NCBI RefSeq assembly: GCF_016807805.1
Contig: NZ_CP063362.1
Location: 2,655,001-2,719,000, forward strand
Length of the DNA stretch: 64,000 bases
Direction: 5' to 3'
Source of the DNA: Xanthobacter dioxanivorans
GTDB lineage: Bacteria; Pseudomonadota; Alphaproteobacteria; Rhizobiales; Xanthobacteraceae
Each line of letters starts with the position of its first letter. Position 1 is the first letter of the stretch. Shown here one piece after another: positions 26,050 through 34,476 of the stretch. The position numbers and the translations under genes were made by a program. A model generated the notes under the pieces. The model saw nothing but the letters and a program-made list of their open reading frames with translations, searched no databases and was not told the origin of the DNA.

Positions 26050-26748
26050 TCAGCGCATGATGCTGGCCTGAAGGGTCTTCTGATCTACGTCCTTCATCAC
26101 CCCCGTGGCTGACACGGCCCCCTTCGAGATCACGTAGAACCGCTCCGACAGGTCACGAACGAGGCGCAGGTGCTGCTCGATCAGGAGGATGGCGACACCG
26201 GTGCCGGCGAGATCGCGCAGCACGCCAGCGAGCTCGTCGACGATGACGGGCGCCAGCCCCTCGCTCGGCTCGTCGAGGATGAGCAGGTCGGGATTGGCCA
26301 TGAGCGCCCGGCCGACGGCGAGCATCTGCTGCTGGCCGCCGCTTAGCGCGGTGCCCGGCGTATGCCGGCGCTCCCGCAGCACCGGGAACAGGGCGTAGAC
26401 GGCATCGAGATCCCAGCGCCCCGGCCGGCGCAGGGCGGCGCCGAGCTTCAGGTTCTCCTCGATGGAGAGGTTCGGCAGGATCTTGCGGCCCTGGGGCACG
26501 ACGGCGATGCCATGCATCGCCGCCGTATGGCCCGCGACCCGGGGCAGCGCGGCGCCGCGCATCCGGATCGCGCCGCCGCGCATGGTGGCGAGCGCCAGAA
26601 GGGTATTGACGATGGTGGTCTTGCCCACCCCGTTGCGGCCGAGCACGGCGACGCGCTCGCCCTCATCCACCTTCAGGCTCACGCCGTGCAGGATGTGGGC
26701 GGCGCCGTAATAGGCGTTGACCGCATCGAACTCCAGCAGGGCCGTCAT
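26050..26748 (-). CDS. LivF-type ABC transporter ATP-binding protein
   Basis: 232 residues. Walker A LGRNGVGKTT, Q-loop region GIAVVPQGRKILPNLSIEENL, signature LSGGQQQMLAVGRALMANPD, Walker B LLILDEPSEGLAPVI, His-switch VAILLIEQHLRLV. This is the LivF class (GRNG.GKTT, VPQGR). It overlaps the LivG-type gene by 4 bp (ATGA). Part of the first LivHMGFK importer; supplies ATP hydrolysis at the cytosolic face. Confidence 0.88.
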   Translation of the reverse strand: MTALLEFDAVNAYYGAAHILHGVSLKVDEGERVAVLGRNGVGKTTIVNTLLALATMRGGAIRMRGAALPRVAGHTAAMHGIAVVPQGRKILPNLSIEENLKLGAALRRPGRWDLDAVYALFPVLRERRHTPGTALSGGQQQMLAVGRALMANPDLLILDEPSEGLAPVIVDELAGVLRDLAGTGVAILLIEQHLRLVRDLSERFYVISKGAVSATGVMKDVDQKTLQASIMR

Positions 26749-27446
26749 GCGGCGCTCCCGAAATAGGCGCCGATCACCGCGGGGTCGCTGCGCACCTCGT
26801 CCGGAGGCCCGGCAACCAGCCAGCGCCCGGATGCGAGCACGGTGAGGACGTGGCAGACGCGGAACACCACGTCCATATCATGTTCCACCAGCAGCACCGC
26901 CACCTTCCATCGCGCAGCCACCTCCTCGAGATGGGCGGCGAGCGTCTGCGACTCCGCCACCGACAGGCCGGCGGCGGGCTCGTCGAGGAGGAGCACCCGC
27001 GGGTTGCCCACCAGTGCCAGGGCGAGGTCCACCAGCCGCTGCTGCCCGTAGCTCACCTCCTCGGCGCGGGCGTCGAGCACGTCCGCGAGGCCGAGCATGT
27101 CGGTCAGCTCGCCCGTATGCCCGCCCCCGGCGCCGTGGGCGGCGATATCGAGCTGTTCGCGGATGGTCAGCGCGGGAAAGATGGAGGTGCGCTGGAACGA
27201 GCGCGACACGCCCATGCGGCGCCGCTCGCTGAGCGGCACGCGGGTGATGTCGCGGTCGTCGAGATAGACGTGGCCGGTGCCGGGCGTGCGGCCGGAGACC
27301 ACGTCGATGAATGTGGATTTGCCAGCACCGTTCGGGCCGATGAGCCCGTGCACCCGGCCCACCTCCAGCGAGAGGCTGATGCCCTGGAGCGCGACGAGGC
27401 CGCCATACTGCTTGCCGATGTCGACGCAGCGGAACAGCGCGCTCAT
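26745..27446 (-). CDS. LivG-type ABC transporter ATP-binding protein
   Basis: 233 residues. Walker A GPNGAGKST, GVSRSFQRTSIFPALTIREQ (the LivG RTFQ-type Q-loop), YGQQRLVDLALAL in place of a strict LSGGQ, Walker B VLLLDEPAAGLS, VLLVEHDMDVV. The shortened signature region (VSYGQQR) is common in LivG proteins. ATG 27446 overlaps the LivM-type stop (ATGA). Second ATPase of the importer. Confidence 0.87.
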   Translation of the reverse strand: MSALFRCVDIGKQYGGLVALQGISLSLEVGRVHGLIGPNGAGKSTFIDVVSGRTPGTGHVYLDDRDITRVPLSERRRMGVSRSFQRTSIFPALTIREQLDIAAHGAGGGHTGELTDMLGLADVLDARAEEVSYGQQRLVDLALALVGNPRVLLLDEPAAGLSVAESQTLAAHLEEVAARWKVAVLLVEHDMDVVFRVCHVLTVLASGRWLVAGPPDEVRSDPAVIGAYFGSAA

Positions 27447-28459
27447 CGCCCCTTCCCCTTCGCGAACAGCGCCGGGACCCTCGCCAGGAGGAACTGCACC
27501 GCCCCCGAGATGCCGCTCGGCCAGGCGATGGTGACGAGGATCAGCGTGATGCCGAGCACCGCCAGCCAGTGGGTGGTGACGTCGGCGAGGCCGTCCTTGA
27601 GAAAGAAGAAGGCGAACGCCCCGGCGACGGGCCCCCACAGGGCGGAGGTCCCGCCGAGGATGGCCATGATCAGCGCCGAGCCGGAGAAGGTCCAGTGCAG
27701 GATCTCCGGCGAGACGAAGCCTTGATAGAGCGCGAACAGCACGCCGCCGAGCGCGGCGAGGCTGGCCGAGACGGCGAACACGCCGGCCTTGAGCACGCGG
27801 GTTCGATAGCCGAGGAAGCGCACCCGCTCCTCGTTCTCGCGGATGGCGACGGCGAGCCGGCCGAGTTGCGTGCGTTCCGCGATGTTCAGCGCGAAATAGA
27901 CTAGCGTCAGCAGCGCGACGCCGACGACGAACATCCCGTAGGGGCTCTGCAGCACATCGGCATGGACGCCATAGAGCTGGCGGGGCATGTCGATGATCAC
28001 CCCGTCGCCGCCGCCGGTCAGGGAGCGGAACTTGGTGGCCGCGACGAAGGCCGCCTGCCCCAGCGCCAGGGTCAGCATGCTGAAGGCGACGCCCTCCAGC
28101 CGGCTGATGACGAGGCCGATGAGGAAGAACACAAGGGTGACGAACATCACCACCAGTGGCAGCCCGATCTCCGGCGGCAGCGGCGCCGCTCCCGACAGGG
28201 CGTAGACGGTGCCGTAGGCCCCGAGCCCGAACGGCGCCGCGTGACCGAAGCTCACGAGCCCGGAGACGCGGATGAGCAGCCCGACGCCGAAGGCCAAGGC
28301 CGAGACGATGATCGCCTGCGCCAGCAGGCTGACGAGGATGCGCGAGCCGAAGCGCTCCACGCCGAACAGCAACGCCGCCAACGCGACGAGCACGATCAGC
28401 ATCGAGAGGCGCTGGGACAGGCCGGCCACGGGCGGGCGGGCGGTCGAGATCATCGCCAT
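27443..28459 (-). CDS. LivM-type ABC transporter permease
   Basis: 338 residues with eight or more hydrophobic segments, for example LIVLVALAALLFGVERFGSR and VVMFVTLVFFLIGLVISR. The LivM signature GLVSFGHAAPFGLGAYGTVY and the cytoplasmic loop AIRENEERVRFLGY are present, followed by LAALGGVLFALYQGFVSPE. It forms the inner-membrane channel with the LivH-type protein, from whose stop it is separated by 2 bp, and overlaps livG by 4 bp. Confidence 0.87.
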   Translation of the reverse strand: MAMISTARPPVAGLSQRLSMLIVLVALAALLFGVERFGSRILVSLLAQAIIVSALAFGVGLLIRVSGLVSFGHAAPFGLGAYGTVYALSGAAPLPPEIGLPLVVMFVTLVFFLIGLVISRLEGVAFSMLTLALGQAAFVAATKFRSLTGGGDGVIIDMPRQLYGVHADVLQSPYGMFVVGVALLTLVYFALNIAERTQLGRLAVAIRENEERVRFLGYRTRVLKAGVFAVSASLAALGGVLFALYQGFVSPEILHWTFSGSALIMAILGGTSALWGPVAGAFAFFFLKDGLADVTTHWLAVLGITLILVTIAWPSGISGAVQFLLARVPALFAKGKGR

Positions 28460-28461
28460 GC

Positions 28462-29310
28462 TCAGGCCTTCTGTCCGGCGATGCCCTGGGGCCGGAAGAT
28501 CAGCACCACGGACATCAGGAGGAAGGGCAGGAGCGAGGCCAGCTCGGGCGTATGAACGGTGCCGAACGCCTGCACCTGGCCGAGCAGCATGGCGCTAATG
28601 AAGGCGCCGGAGAAGCTGCCGAGTCCGCCGATCACCGACACCACGAAGGACAGGACCAGGACCTCGCTGCCCATGGCGGGATTGAGCGACAGGAACGGTG
28701 CCGCGAGGATGCCGGAAAGCCCGGCGAAGGCAGCGCCGAGGCCCACCACCATGGGGCCGATGAGGGCGGTACGCACCCCACACATGGCCGCCACCGATGG
28801 GTCTTGGCTCGCCGCGCGCACGAAAAGACCGCTGCGGGAATAGCGCAGCCATGCCGCCAGAGCCGCCGCCATGGCCGCGCTCGCCCCGACGATGAAGAGC
28901 CGGTAGACGGGGAACGGCGCGCCGCCGATCTCGACGACCCCGGACAGCAGCGCCGGCGGATCGATGGCGTAGTTCTGCGTGCCCCAGACCGAGCGCACCA
29001 GATCCTCGATTACGAGGAGGACGCCGAAGGTCGCGATCACCGTCACCAGCGGATGGCGGGTGCTCAATTGGCGGAACAGCACCACGTCGAGCAGCACGCC
29101 GATGGCGCCGAGCGCAAGGCCCGCGGCGACGACGCCGAGCGGGAAGCTGAAGCTGACGGCGACCGAATAGCCCGCATAGGCTCCGAGCATGTACAGGGCG
29201 CCGTGAGAGAAGTTCACCACCCGCCGCAGGCCGTAGATGAGCACGAGGCCGGAGGCGAGGACGAACAGCAGGCTGCCATAGACAAGGCCGTTGAGGGCGT
29301 TGATCAGCAT
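28462..29310 (-). CDS. LivH-type ABC transporter permease; first gene of the long operon
   Basis: 282 residues. LNGLVYGSLLFVLASGLVLI, then GLRRVVNFSHGALYMLGAYA (the LivH NFAHG-type motif), VIATFGVLLVIEDLVRSVWG, IGGLGSFSGAFISAMLLGQV and a C-terminal FRPQGIAG. It is the first gene of the operon that runs to the thioesterase at 16237: permeases, ATPases, binding protein, ligase and ring-degrading enzymes. The TGAAT-N4-ATTCA site 108 bp upstream suggests TetR control. Confidence 0.87.
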   Translation of the reverse strand: MLINALNGLVYGSLLFVLASGLVLIYGLRRVVNFSHGALYMLGAYAGYSVAVSFSFPLGVVAAGLALGAIGVLLDVVLFRQLSTRHPLVTVIATFGVLLVIEDLVRSVWGTQNYAIDPPALLSGVVEIGGAPFPVYRLFIVGASAAMAAALAAWLRYSRSGLFVRAASQDPSVAAMCGVRTALIGPMVVGLGAAFAGLSGILAAPFLSLNPAMGSEVLVLSFVVSVIGGLGSFSGAFISAMLLGQVQAFGTVHTPELASLLPFLLMSVVLIFRPQGIAGQKA

Positions 29311-29417
29311 CGCGCCCGCCCTCCTGTCGTGGGCTTCGTCCTGCTTCGTGCCGCGCCGCCGCTGGGGCAGGCGAACTCCTCTCGGATCATGGCGTTCTCC
29401 CGGCTGCTTATTATGGC

Positions 29418-29431
29418 TGAATAGTCATTCA
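29418..29431 (-). promoter_or_regulatory. TetR-type operator TGAATAGTCATTCA upstream of livH
   Basis: An inverted repeat TGAAT-N4-ATTCA sits in the short AT-rich gap between the acyl-CoA dehydrogenase and livH genes. Its surroundings, ATGGCTGAATAGTCATTCAT, differ at one position from the site at 30685. On the minus strand CATAAT (29415-29410), a good -10, follows immediately, so a bound repressor would block the promoter. The TetR protein at 16722 is the obvious candidate. Confidence 0.6.
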
Positions 29432-29458
29432 TTTTTGTCGCGCATGCATTCCGCGCAG

Positions 29459-30631
29459 TCAGAGGGTGCGGGCGACCAGCTCCCTCATGATCTCGTTGGA
29501 CCCTCCATAGATCCGGTGCACGCGGGCATCGGCATAGGCGCGGGCGATGGGGTATTCCCACATGTAGCCGTAGCCGCCGTGCAGCTGCAGGCACTGGTCA
29601 AGCACCCGCCCCATGAGTTCCGTGCACCAGTATTTCGCCATCGCCGCCACAGTCCCGTCGAGGCGTTCCTCATTTACCTCTCTGAGGCAGCGATCCACGA
29701 ACACCTGAGCGATCTCGATCTCCGTTTTCGCTTCGGCGAGACGGAAGCGGGTGTTCTGGAAGTCCGCGACGGGCGTGCCGAAGGCCTTGCGATTGCGCGT
29801 GTAGTCCCGCGTCCATTCCAGTGCCGCAGCCGAAGTGGCGACGGCGCCGATGGCGATCTGGAGCCGCTCCCACGCCAGTTCCCGGGACAGGAGGGGAAAC
29901 CCCTTGCCCTCCTCGCCCAGGATGTTGGCGATCGGAACCCGCACATTGTCGAAGAAGAGCTCGCAGGTGTCCTGCGCCTTCATGCCGATCTTCTCGAAAT
30001 TCTTGCCGCGCGACACGCCGGCCCGCTCGGCCTCCACCACGAGCAGGGTAAGGTCCTTCGATCCAGCGGCAGCTCCGGTCGTGGCAGTCCCGGCCCCTGC
30101 GTTCCCGGTCTTGGCGGCGACGAGCAGGAGATCAGCGCACTGGCCATTGGTGATGAAGGTTTTCTGGCCGTTCAGCACAAGATCGTCCCCGTCATGCACG
30201 GCGCAGGTGCGGATGGAGCGAAGATCGGAGCCGGCGCTCGGCTCGGTGAGGACGATGGCGCCGATCCGGTCGCCGCGCACCATGGCCGGCAGCCAGCGCG
30301 CCCTCTGCTCCGGCGTGCCGTAATTGAAGATATAGGGGGCGACGATGTCGGAATGGGTGGAGAAGCCCGGCCCCGACAGGCCCAGGCGCGCCTGCTCCTC
30401 GATCAGCACCGCTGAGGCGAGCCGGTCGGCGCCGGCGCCACCATATTCCTCCGGCAGGGCCACGCACAGGAGGCCTGCCTCCCCCGCCTTCTTCCAGATG
30501 GCGCGGGGAGCGACGCCGGCCTTTTCCCAGTCACGGTGATGAGGTGCCACTTCTCTTTCGAAGAACTTGCGAGCGGTCTCCCGCAGCATGTCGTGCTCAG
30601 GCGAAAACACCTCACGCGCCAGCATGGTCAA
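29459..30631 (-). CDS. Acyl-CoA dehydrogenase
   Basis: 390 residues, full-length. N-terminal helices (FEREVAPHHRDWEKAGVAPR), flavin-binding middle domain (GAIVLTEPSAGSDLRSIRTC, LNGQKTFITNGQCADLLLVA), and C-terminal helical domain ending CLQLHGGYGYMWEYPIARAY and RIYGGSNEIMRELVART. The Glu at the MCAD base position is Gly (YGGSNE), as in isovaleryl-CoA-type and long-chain members whose base lies elsewhere. A TTG at 30631 with GGAGG six bases upstream is the better start; ATG 30625 would lose two residues. A TetR-type operator lies upstream. It has its own promoter and presumably desaturates an acyl-CoA of the operon that follows at 29310. Confidence 0.85.
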   Translation of the reverse strand: MTMLAREVFSPEHDMLRETARKFFEREVAPHHRDWEKAGVAPRAIWKKAGEAGLLCVALPEEYGGAGADRLASAVLIEEQARLGLSGPGFSTHSDIVAPYIFNYGTPEQRARWLPAMVRGDRIGAIVLTEPSAGSDLRSIRTCAVHDGDDLVLNGQKTFITNGQCADLLLVAAKTGNAGAGTATTGAAAGSKDLTLLVVEAERAGVSRGKNFEKIGMKAQDTCELFFDNVRVPIANILGEEGKGFPLLSRELAWERLQIAIGAVATSAAALEWTRDYTRNRKAFGTPVADFQNTRFRLAEAKTEIEIAQVFVDRCLREVNEERLDGTVAAMAKYWCTELMGRVLDQCLQLHGGYGYMWEYPIARAYADARVHRIYGGSNEIMRELVARTL

Positions 30632-30684
30632 GGCAACCCTCCCATGGACCCCCCGCCGCGAGGGCAGGGGGTCTTTTTGATGGC

Positions 30685-30698
30685 TGAATATTCATTCA
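30685..30698 (-). promoter_or_regulatory. TetR-type operator TGAATATTCATTCA upstream of the acyl-CoA dehydrogenase gene
   Basis: Second copy of the TGAAT-N4-ATTCA inverted repeat, 54 bp upstream of the TTG start and within ATGGCTGAATATTCATTCAT. Together with the copy at 29418 it suggests that one TetR repressor, probably that at 16722, controls this gene and the livH operon. Confidence 0.6.
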
Positions 30699-30752
30699 TA
30701 ATTTTGGGGTGTCAAGAGGGCCGATGCCCAAGCGCCTTTTTGGAATGGTGTT

Positions 30753-31622
30753 TTACGATGATCTCGCGGCCTTGCGGGCGGCGAAGAAGGCTTCGCGCAG
30801 GGTCCTGGCCTGGGGGCTCCCGCGGAGTTCGAGAAACGATGCCCGTTCCGCCGCCAACCCTGCATCGAAGCCATGCTCCATGCCGGTCTCGATCGCGTCG
30901 ATGGCGTGCCTCCAGGCGATCTGCCCATCTTGCCGCCCAGCCTGCTCCGCCCGGACGGCGGCCAGGATCCTGCGGTCGGTATCCAGCCACGCCGCCGCGA
31001 CCCGGTCCCGGGTGCGAACGACTGGCGCGACGCCATCAAGGCGCGCGCGGACATGGTCGATCGCCGCGGGAAGCAGATCGCCGCCCGCCTCCACCACCCG
31101 GTCGATGGCGCCCATGGCGGCGGCCGCGTCAGCCTCCACCGGGGCTCCGGTGAGGATGATCCGCAAGGCCGCCTCGACCCCGACGAGGCGTGGCAGGCGC
31201 TGGGTGCCGCCCGCGCCGGGAATGAGGCCGAGGCGGATTTCGGGAAGACCGAGCCGCGCCGTAGCGAGCGCGACGCGATGATGGGCCGCGAGCGCCACCT
31301 CGAACCCGCCACCCAGGGCGGAGCCGTGGATGGCGGCGACCACCGGCTTGCCGGCATTCTCGATGGCGTCGAGCACCTGCGAAAGCGCCGGATCGAGGGG
31401 CGGCTTGTCGAACTCCGATATATCTGCGCCGGCGATGAAAGTGCGTCCCGCGCAGATGAGAATGACGGCCTTGACTGCCGGATCCGCGGCCGCCGGCCCG
31501 ATCGCTTCGAGCAGCCCGGCGCGCACCTGCTGCGACAGCGCATTGACCGGCGGGTTGTCCACCGTGACGATGGCGATCCCGTCCTCGAAGCGCGTCCCCA
31601 CCGCTGCATCGCCCTCTGCCAT
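30753..31622 (-). CDS. Stand-alone crotonase domain of FadJ/FadB type (enoyl-CoA hydratase)
   Basis: 289 residues. Typical N-terminal part of alphaproteobacterial multifunctional beta-oxidation proteins: VDNPPVNALSQQVRAGLLEA, GRTFIAGADISEFDKPPLDP, GGGFEVALAAHHRVALATAR, GLPEIRLGLIPGAGGTQRLP. Both crotonase Glu residues are present. It continues through the linker to ARTLREAFFAARKAARSS and stops exactly where the 3-hydroxyacyl-CoA dehydrogenase domains normally begin. The dehydrogenase at 14506 could supply the missing step. GGAGGGCAGG precedes ATG 31622. It may hydrate pimelyl-derived enoyl-CoA (inference). Confidence 0.78.
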   Translation of the reverse strand: MAEGDAAVGTRFEDGIAIVTVDNPPVNALSQQVRAGLLEAIGPAAADPAVKAVILICAGRTFIAGADISEFDKPPLDPALSQVLDAIENAGKPVVAAIHGSALGGGFEVALAAHHRVALATARLGLPEIRLGLIPGAGGTQRLPRLVGVEAALRIILTGAPVEADAAAAMGAIDRVVEAGGDLLPAAIDHVRARLDGVAPVVRTRDRVAAAWLDTDRRILAAVRAEQAGRQDGQIAWRHAIDAIETGMEHGFDAGLAAERASFLELRGSPQARTLREAFFAARKAARSS

Positions 31623-31680
31623 CGACCTGCCCTCCGTCGAGGGGCGAATGCCCCCGCGATACGCCCGTGTCGAAGATTGC

Positions 31681-32466
31681 TCAGCGCCGCAGGAACGTGG
31701 CCACGTACCCTTCGGTTGCCGGAGCGCGTATCAGCGCGCCGATGCCCTCGATCTCCGCGCTCAGCCCCGCCGGAGCGATGGCGCTGGCAATGCCGATGCA
31801 GCGCTTGGCGGCACGCGCCGCATCCGGCGACAAGGCGGCGACGCGGGCGGCGATCTCCGAGGCCAGGTCGGCGAAGTCCACCGCATGGACCGTCCACTGC
31901 ACCAGGCCGAGGCGCTCCGCCTCGCGCCCGTCGATCACCTCGCCGGTGAGGATCAGGCGCGACGCGACGCCCGCCCCACACAGCCCGGTCAGGCGCTGGG
32001 TGCCGCCGGCGCCCGGCAGCAGGCCCACCTTCGCCTCCGGCAGGCCGAGCTTGGCGTGATGGGCCGCGATCCGGAGGTCGCAGGCCAGCGCCAGTTCCAG
32101 GCCGCCCCCGAGGGCATGGCCCTCCAGCTCGGCGATGGTGATTGCCGGCAGCGCCGCCAGCCGGCCGTAGGCGCGATGGAACAGCTCCACCGTTTTGACC
32201 ATGGCGGCGGCGCCGTCGGCGCTGCCGACCCGGCTCGCCACCAGATCGAGGTCCGCCCCGGCGCAGAACACCCGCTGGTCGCTGCGCACGCGCAGCAAGA
32301 TCACCGCGGGGCTCGCCTCCACGCGCGCCAGCGCATCGAGGATAGCCTCGAGCATGGCGTCGTCGATGGCGTTCATCTGCGGGCGGCACAGGGTCAGGGT
32401 GGCGACGGTGCCGTCGATGGACAGGGCGACACGCTGAGGCCCGGCGTCCGGGGCGGGGTGATTCAT
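31681..32466 (-). CDS. Enoyl-CoA hydratase (candidate BadK role)
   Basis: 261 residues of the crotonase family: FCAGADLDLVASRV, oxyanion loop GHALGGGLELALACDLRIAA, and LGLPEAKVGLLPGAGGTQRL with both catalytic Glu. It lies in the operon with the BadH gene, so hydration of cyclohex-1-ene-1-carboxyl-CoA (the BadK step) is the likely role. The sequence is not an obvious BadK orthologue and is closer to the frameshifted copy at 21648, so the step is inferred from position. Confidence 0.72.
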   Translation of the reverse strand: MNHPAPDAGPQRVALSIDGTVATLTLCRPQMNAIDDAMLEAILDALARVEASPAVILLRVRSDQRVFCAGADLDLVASRVGSADGAAAMVKTVELFHRAYGRLAALPAITIAELEGHALGGGLELALACDLRIAAHHAKLGLPEAKVGLLPGAGGTQRLTGLCGAGVASRLILTGEVIDGREAERLGLVQWTVHAVDFADLASEIAARVAALSPDAARAAKRCIGIASAIAPAGLSAEIEGIGALIRAPATEGYVATFLRR

Positions 32467-32518
32467 ATGGAGAAGACCTCGTTGGAGGGAATTGCTGCCG
32501 CGCCGGCGGTCGGGCCGG

Positions 32519-33577
32519 TCACCAGTCGGTCATCTCGATGCCGACCTTGCCGAACTGCGCCCCCTGCTCCAGGCGGTCGAGCGCGGCATGGGCCTGCCCG
32601 ACGGGGAAGCGGCTGTCCATGATCGGGCGGAACAGGCCGCGCCCGCAGACGGCGAGCAGGCTGCTGAACTCCGCGAACGTGCCGTGGGTCGAGCCGAGAA
32701 CCTGGAGCTGGCGGATGAACATGCGGCGCAGATCCGCCGACGGGCGATCCCCGGAGGTGGCGCCGCAGGTGACGATGCGCCCGCCGCGCACCAGGGACTT
32801 GAGCGCAAACGGCCACACCGCCTCGCCCACATTCTCGATGACCACGTCGACGCCCCGACCGTCGGTCAGCTCCATCACCCGGCCGGCGATGTCGACGCCG
32901 GTGCCGTCGATGGCGGCGTCCGCTCCCAGCGCAAGGGCACGATCGCGCTTGCGCGGATCGCGGGAGGTGACGATGGCGCGGGCGCCCGTCATCTTCACGA
33001 ACCGCAGGGCGGAGAGGGAGACCGACCCGCCGATGCCGAAGATCAGCACACTCTCATGGGGCTGGACCCGCGCCTTGGTGAACACCATGCGCCATGCCGT
33101 CAGCGGCGCGGTGCCGAGGCAAGCCGCCTCGACCACGTCGAACCCCGCCGGCATGGGAAACACGTTCTGCACCGGCACCGACACGTAGTCGCAGAGCAGG
33201 CCGTCCCGATGCTCCCCCATCAGCTGCATGGACGTGCAGAGCACATGCTCGCCCCGCTGGCAGAATTCGCAGCGGCCACACCCCACGCCGGGATGGACGA
33301 TCACCTTCTGGCCGAGCTTCAGCCGGGGCTCGGCCGCATCCAGATCGACGATCTCGCCGGCGCCGTCGAGGCCCATGATCAGCGGCAGCTTGTGGGTGAT
33401 GCCGGCGCCGCTGTCGCGCATGTAGAGATCGACCCGGTTGAGGCCGGCGCCGAGGATGCGCACCATCGCCTCGCCCGGCCGGCGCTCCGGCATGGGCCGC
33501 TCGCCGATCTCCACCATGGCGTTGCCGCCGTGCCCCGTCAGGAAAACCGCGCGCATGGATGGCGTGGCAGATGTCAT
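32519..33577 (-). CDS. Zinc-binding MDR-family oxidoreductase lacking catalytic-zinc ligands
   Basis: 352 residues. Medium-chain dehydrogenase/reductase with a structural zinc site (GCGRCEFCQRGEHVLC) and a Rossmann domain (VLIFGIGGSVSLSALRFVKM). The first catalytic-zinc Cys of alcohol dehydrogenases is absent (AGLNRVDLY) and the GHE motif is GLDGAG. Such proteins are often enoyl-CoA or quinone-type reductases rather than zinc alcohol dehydrogenases. It follows badH by about 100 bp in the same operon, so it may reduce or oxidise an alicyclic enoyl-CoA; the substrate is unknown. Confidence 0.75.
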   Translation of the reverse strand: MTSATPSMRAVFLTGHGGNAMVEIGERPMPERRPGEAMVRILGAGLNRVDLYMRDSGAGITHKLPLIMGLDGAGEIVDLDAAEPRLKLGQKVIVHPGVGCGRCEFCQRGEHVLCTSMQLMGEHRDGLLCDYVSVPVQNVFPMPAGFDVVEAACLGTAPLTAWRMVFTKARVQPHESVLIFGIGGSVSLSALRFVKMTGARAIVTSRDPRKRDRALALGADAAIDGTGVDIAGRVMELTDGRGVDVVIENVGEAVWPFALKSLVRGGRIVTCGATSGDRPSADLRRMFIRQLQVLGSTHGTFAEFSSLLAVCGRGLFRPIMDSRFPVGQAHAALDRLEQGAQFGKVGIEMTDW

Positions 33578-33677
33578 GGCATTGCTCCTCTCCAGGGCCC
33601 ACTTGCTGCCGGTTTCCTCCGCCGGGTCCGCCCGCGGCGGCTCCCCCGGCCCTCGCTTCGCCGGTGCGGACGGGGCG

Positions 33678-34445
33678 TCAGCCCACCATGCTCAGGCCGC
33701 CGGACACCGACAGCACCTGGCCGGTGATGTAGCCCGCCGCGTCGGAGGCGAAGAAGGCGATGGCGCCGGGCAGGTCCTCGGGCTCGCCGATGCGGCCGAG
33801 CGGGATCGAGCGGCGGAAGGCCTCCGCCAGCTTGTCCGCATTGCCGGCGCCCTTCTTGTAGTCCTCGAACAAGGCGGTCTGGGTGGGGCCGGGGCAGACC
33901 ACGTTGAAGGTGATGCCGTCGCGGGCATGCTCGCGGGCCAGCGTCTTGGAGAGCGCCACCAGGCCCGCTTTGCATGCGGCATAGACCGCCTCGCCGCTCG
34001 ATCCCACGCGGGCGGCGTCGGAGGCGATGTTGACCACCCGGCCTGCCTTGCGCGCCACCATCAGCGGCAGCACGGCATGATGCATGTGCAGGGCGCCGAC
34101 GAGGTTGATGGCGATCAGCCGCTCCCAGTCCTCGGGTGTCGTCTGGAGGAAGGGGCGAAACACGTCCCAGCCGGCATTGTTGACGAGGACGGCGATGGGG
34201 CCGAGCTCGGCTTCCGTGGCCGAGATGGCGTCGTCGACCGTGCGGCGATCGGTGATGTCGCAGGCATAAGCGCGGGCGGTGCCGCCGTCGGCGGTGATCT
34301 GCGCGACTGTCTTGGCGGCAGCGTCCAAGTCGCGGTCCAGCACTGCCACATGGCCGCCCTTGGCCGCGAAACGACGAGCCGTCGCCCCGCCGATGCCGCC
34401 GCCGCCACCGGTAATTACGATCACTCGCTTGTCGAAATCTTTCAC
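33678..34445 (-). CDS. badH: BadH-like 2-hydroxycyclohexanecarboxyl-CoA dehydrogenase
   Basis: 255 residues. It agrees closely with remembered Rhodopseudomonas palustris BadH: VITGGGGGIGGATARRFAAK, NNAGWDVFRPF, INLVGALHMHHAVLPLMV, IASDAARVGSSGEAVYAACK with the YxxxK pair, and FASDAAGYITGQVLSVSGG. It oxidises 2-hydroxycyclohexanecarboxyl-CoA to the 2-keto ester with NAD. GTG 34445 is used because the ATG at 34478 lies inside the predicted -10, and the length then matches the family. First gene of the operon badH, MDR, hydratase, crotonase. Confidence 0.88.
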   Translation of the reverse strand: MKDFDKRVIVITGGGGGIGGATARRFAAKGGHVAVLDRDLDAAAKTVAQITADGGTARAYACDITDRRTVDDAISATEAELGPIAVLVNNAGWDVFRPFLQTTPEDWERLIAINLVGALHMHHAVLPLMVARKAGRVVNIASDAARVGSSGEAVYAACKAGLVALSKTLAREHARDGITFNVVCPGPTQTALFEDYKKGAGNADKLAEAFRRSIPLGRIGEPEDLPGAIAFFASDAAGYITGQVLSVSGGLSMVG

Positions 34446-34476
34446 GGCCCACGCTCGCTCAAAATGAAACGTGGGC

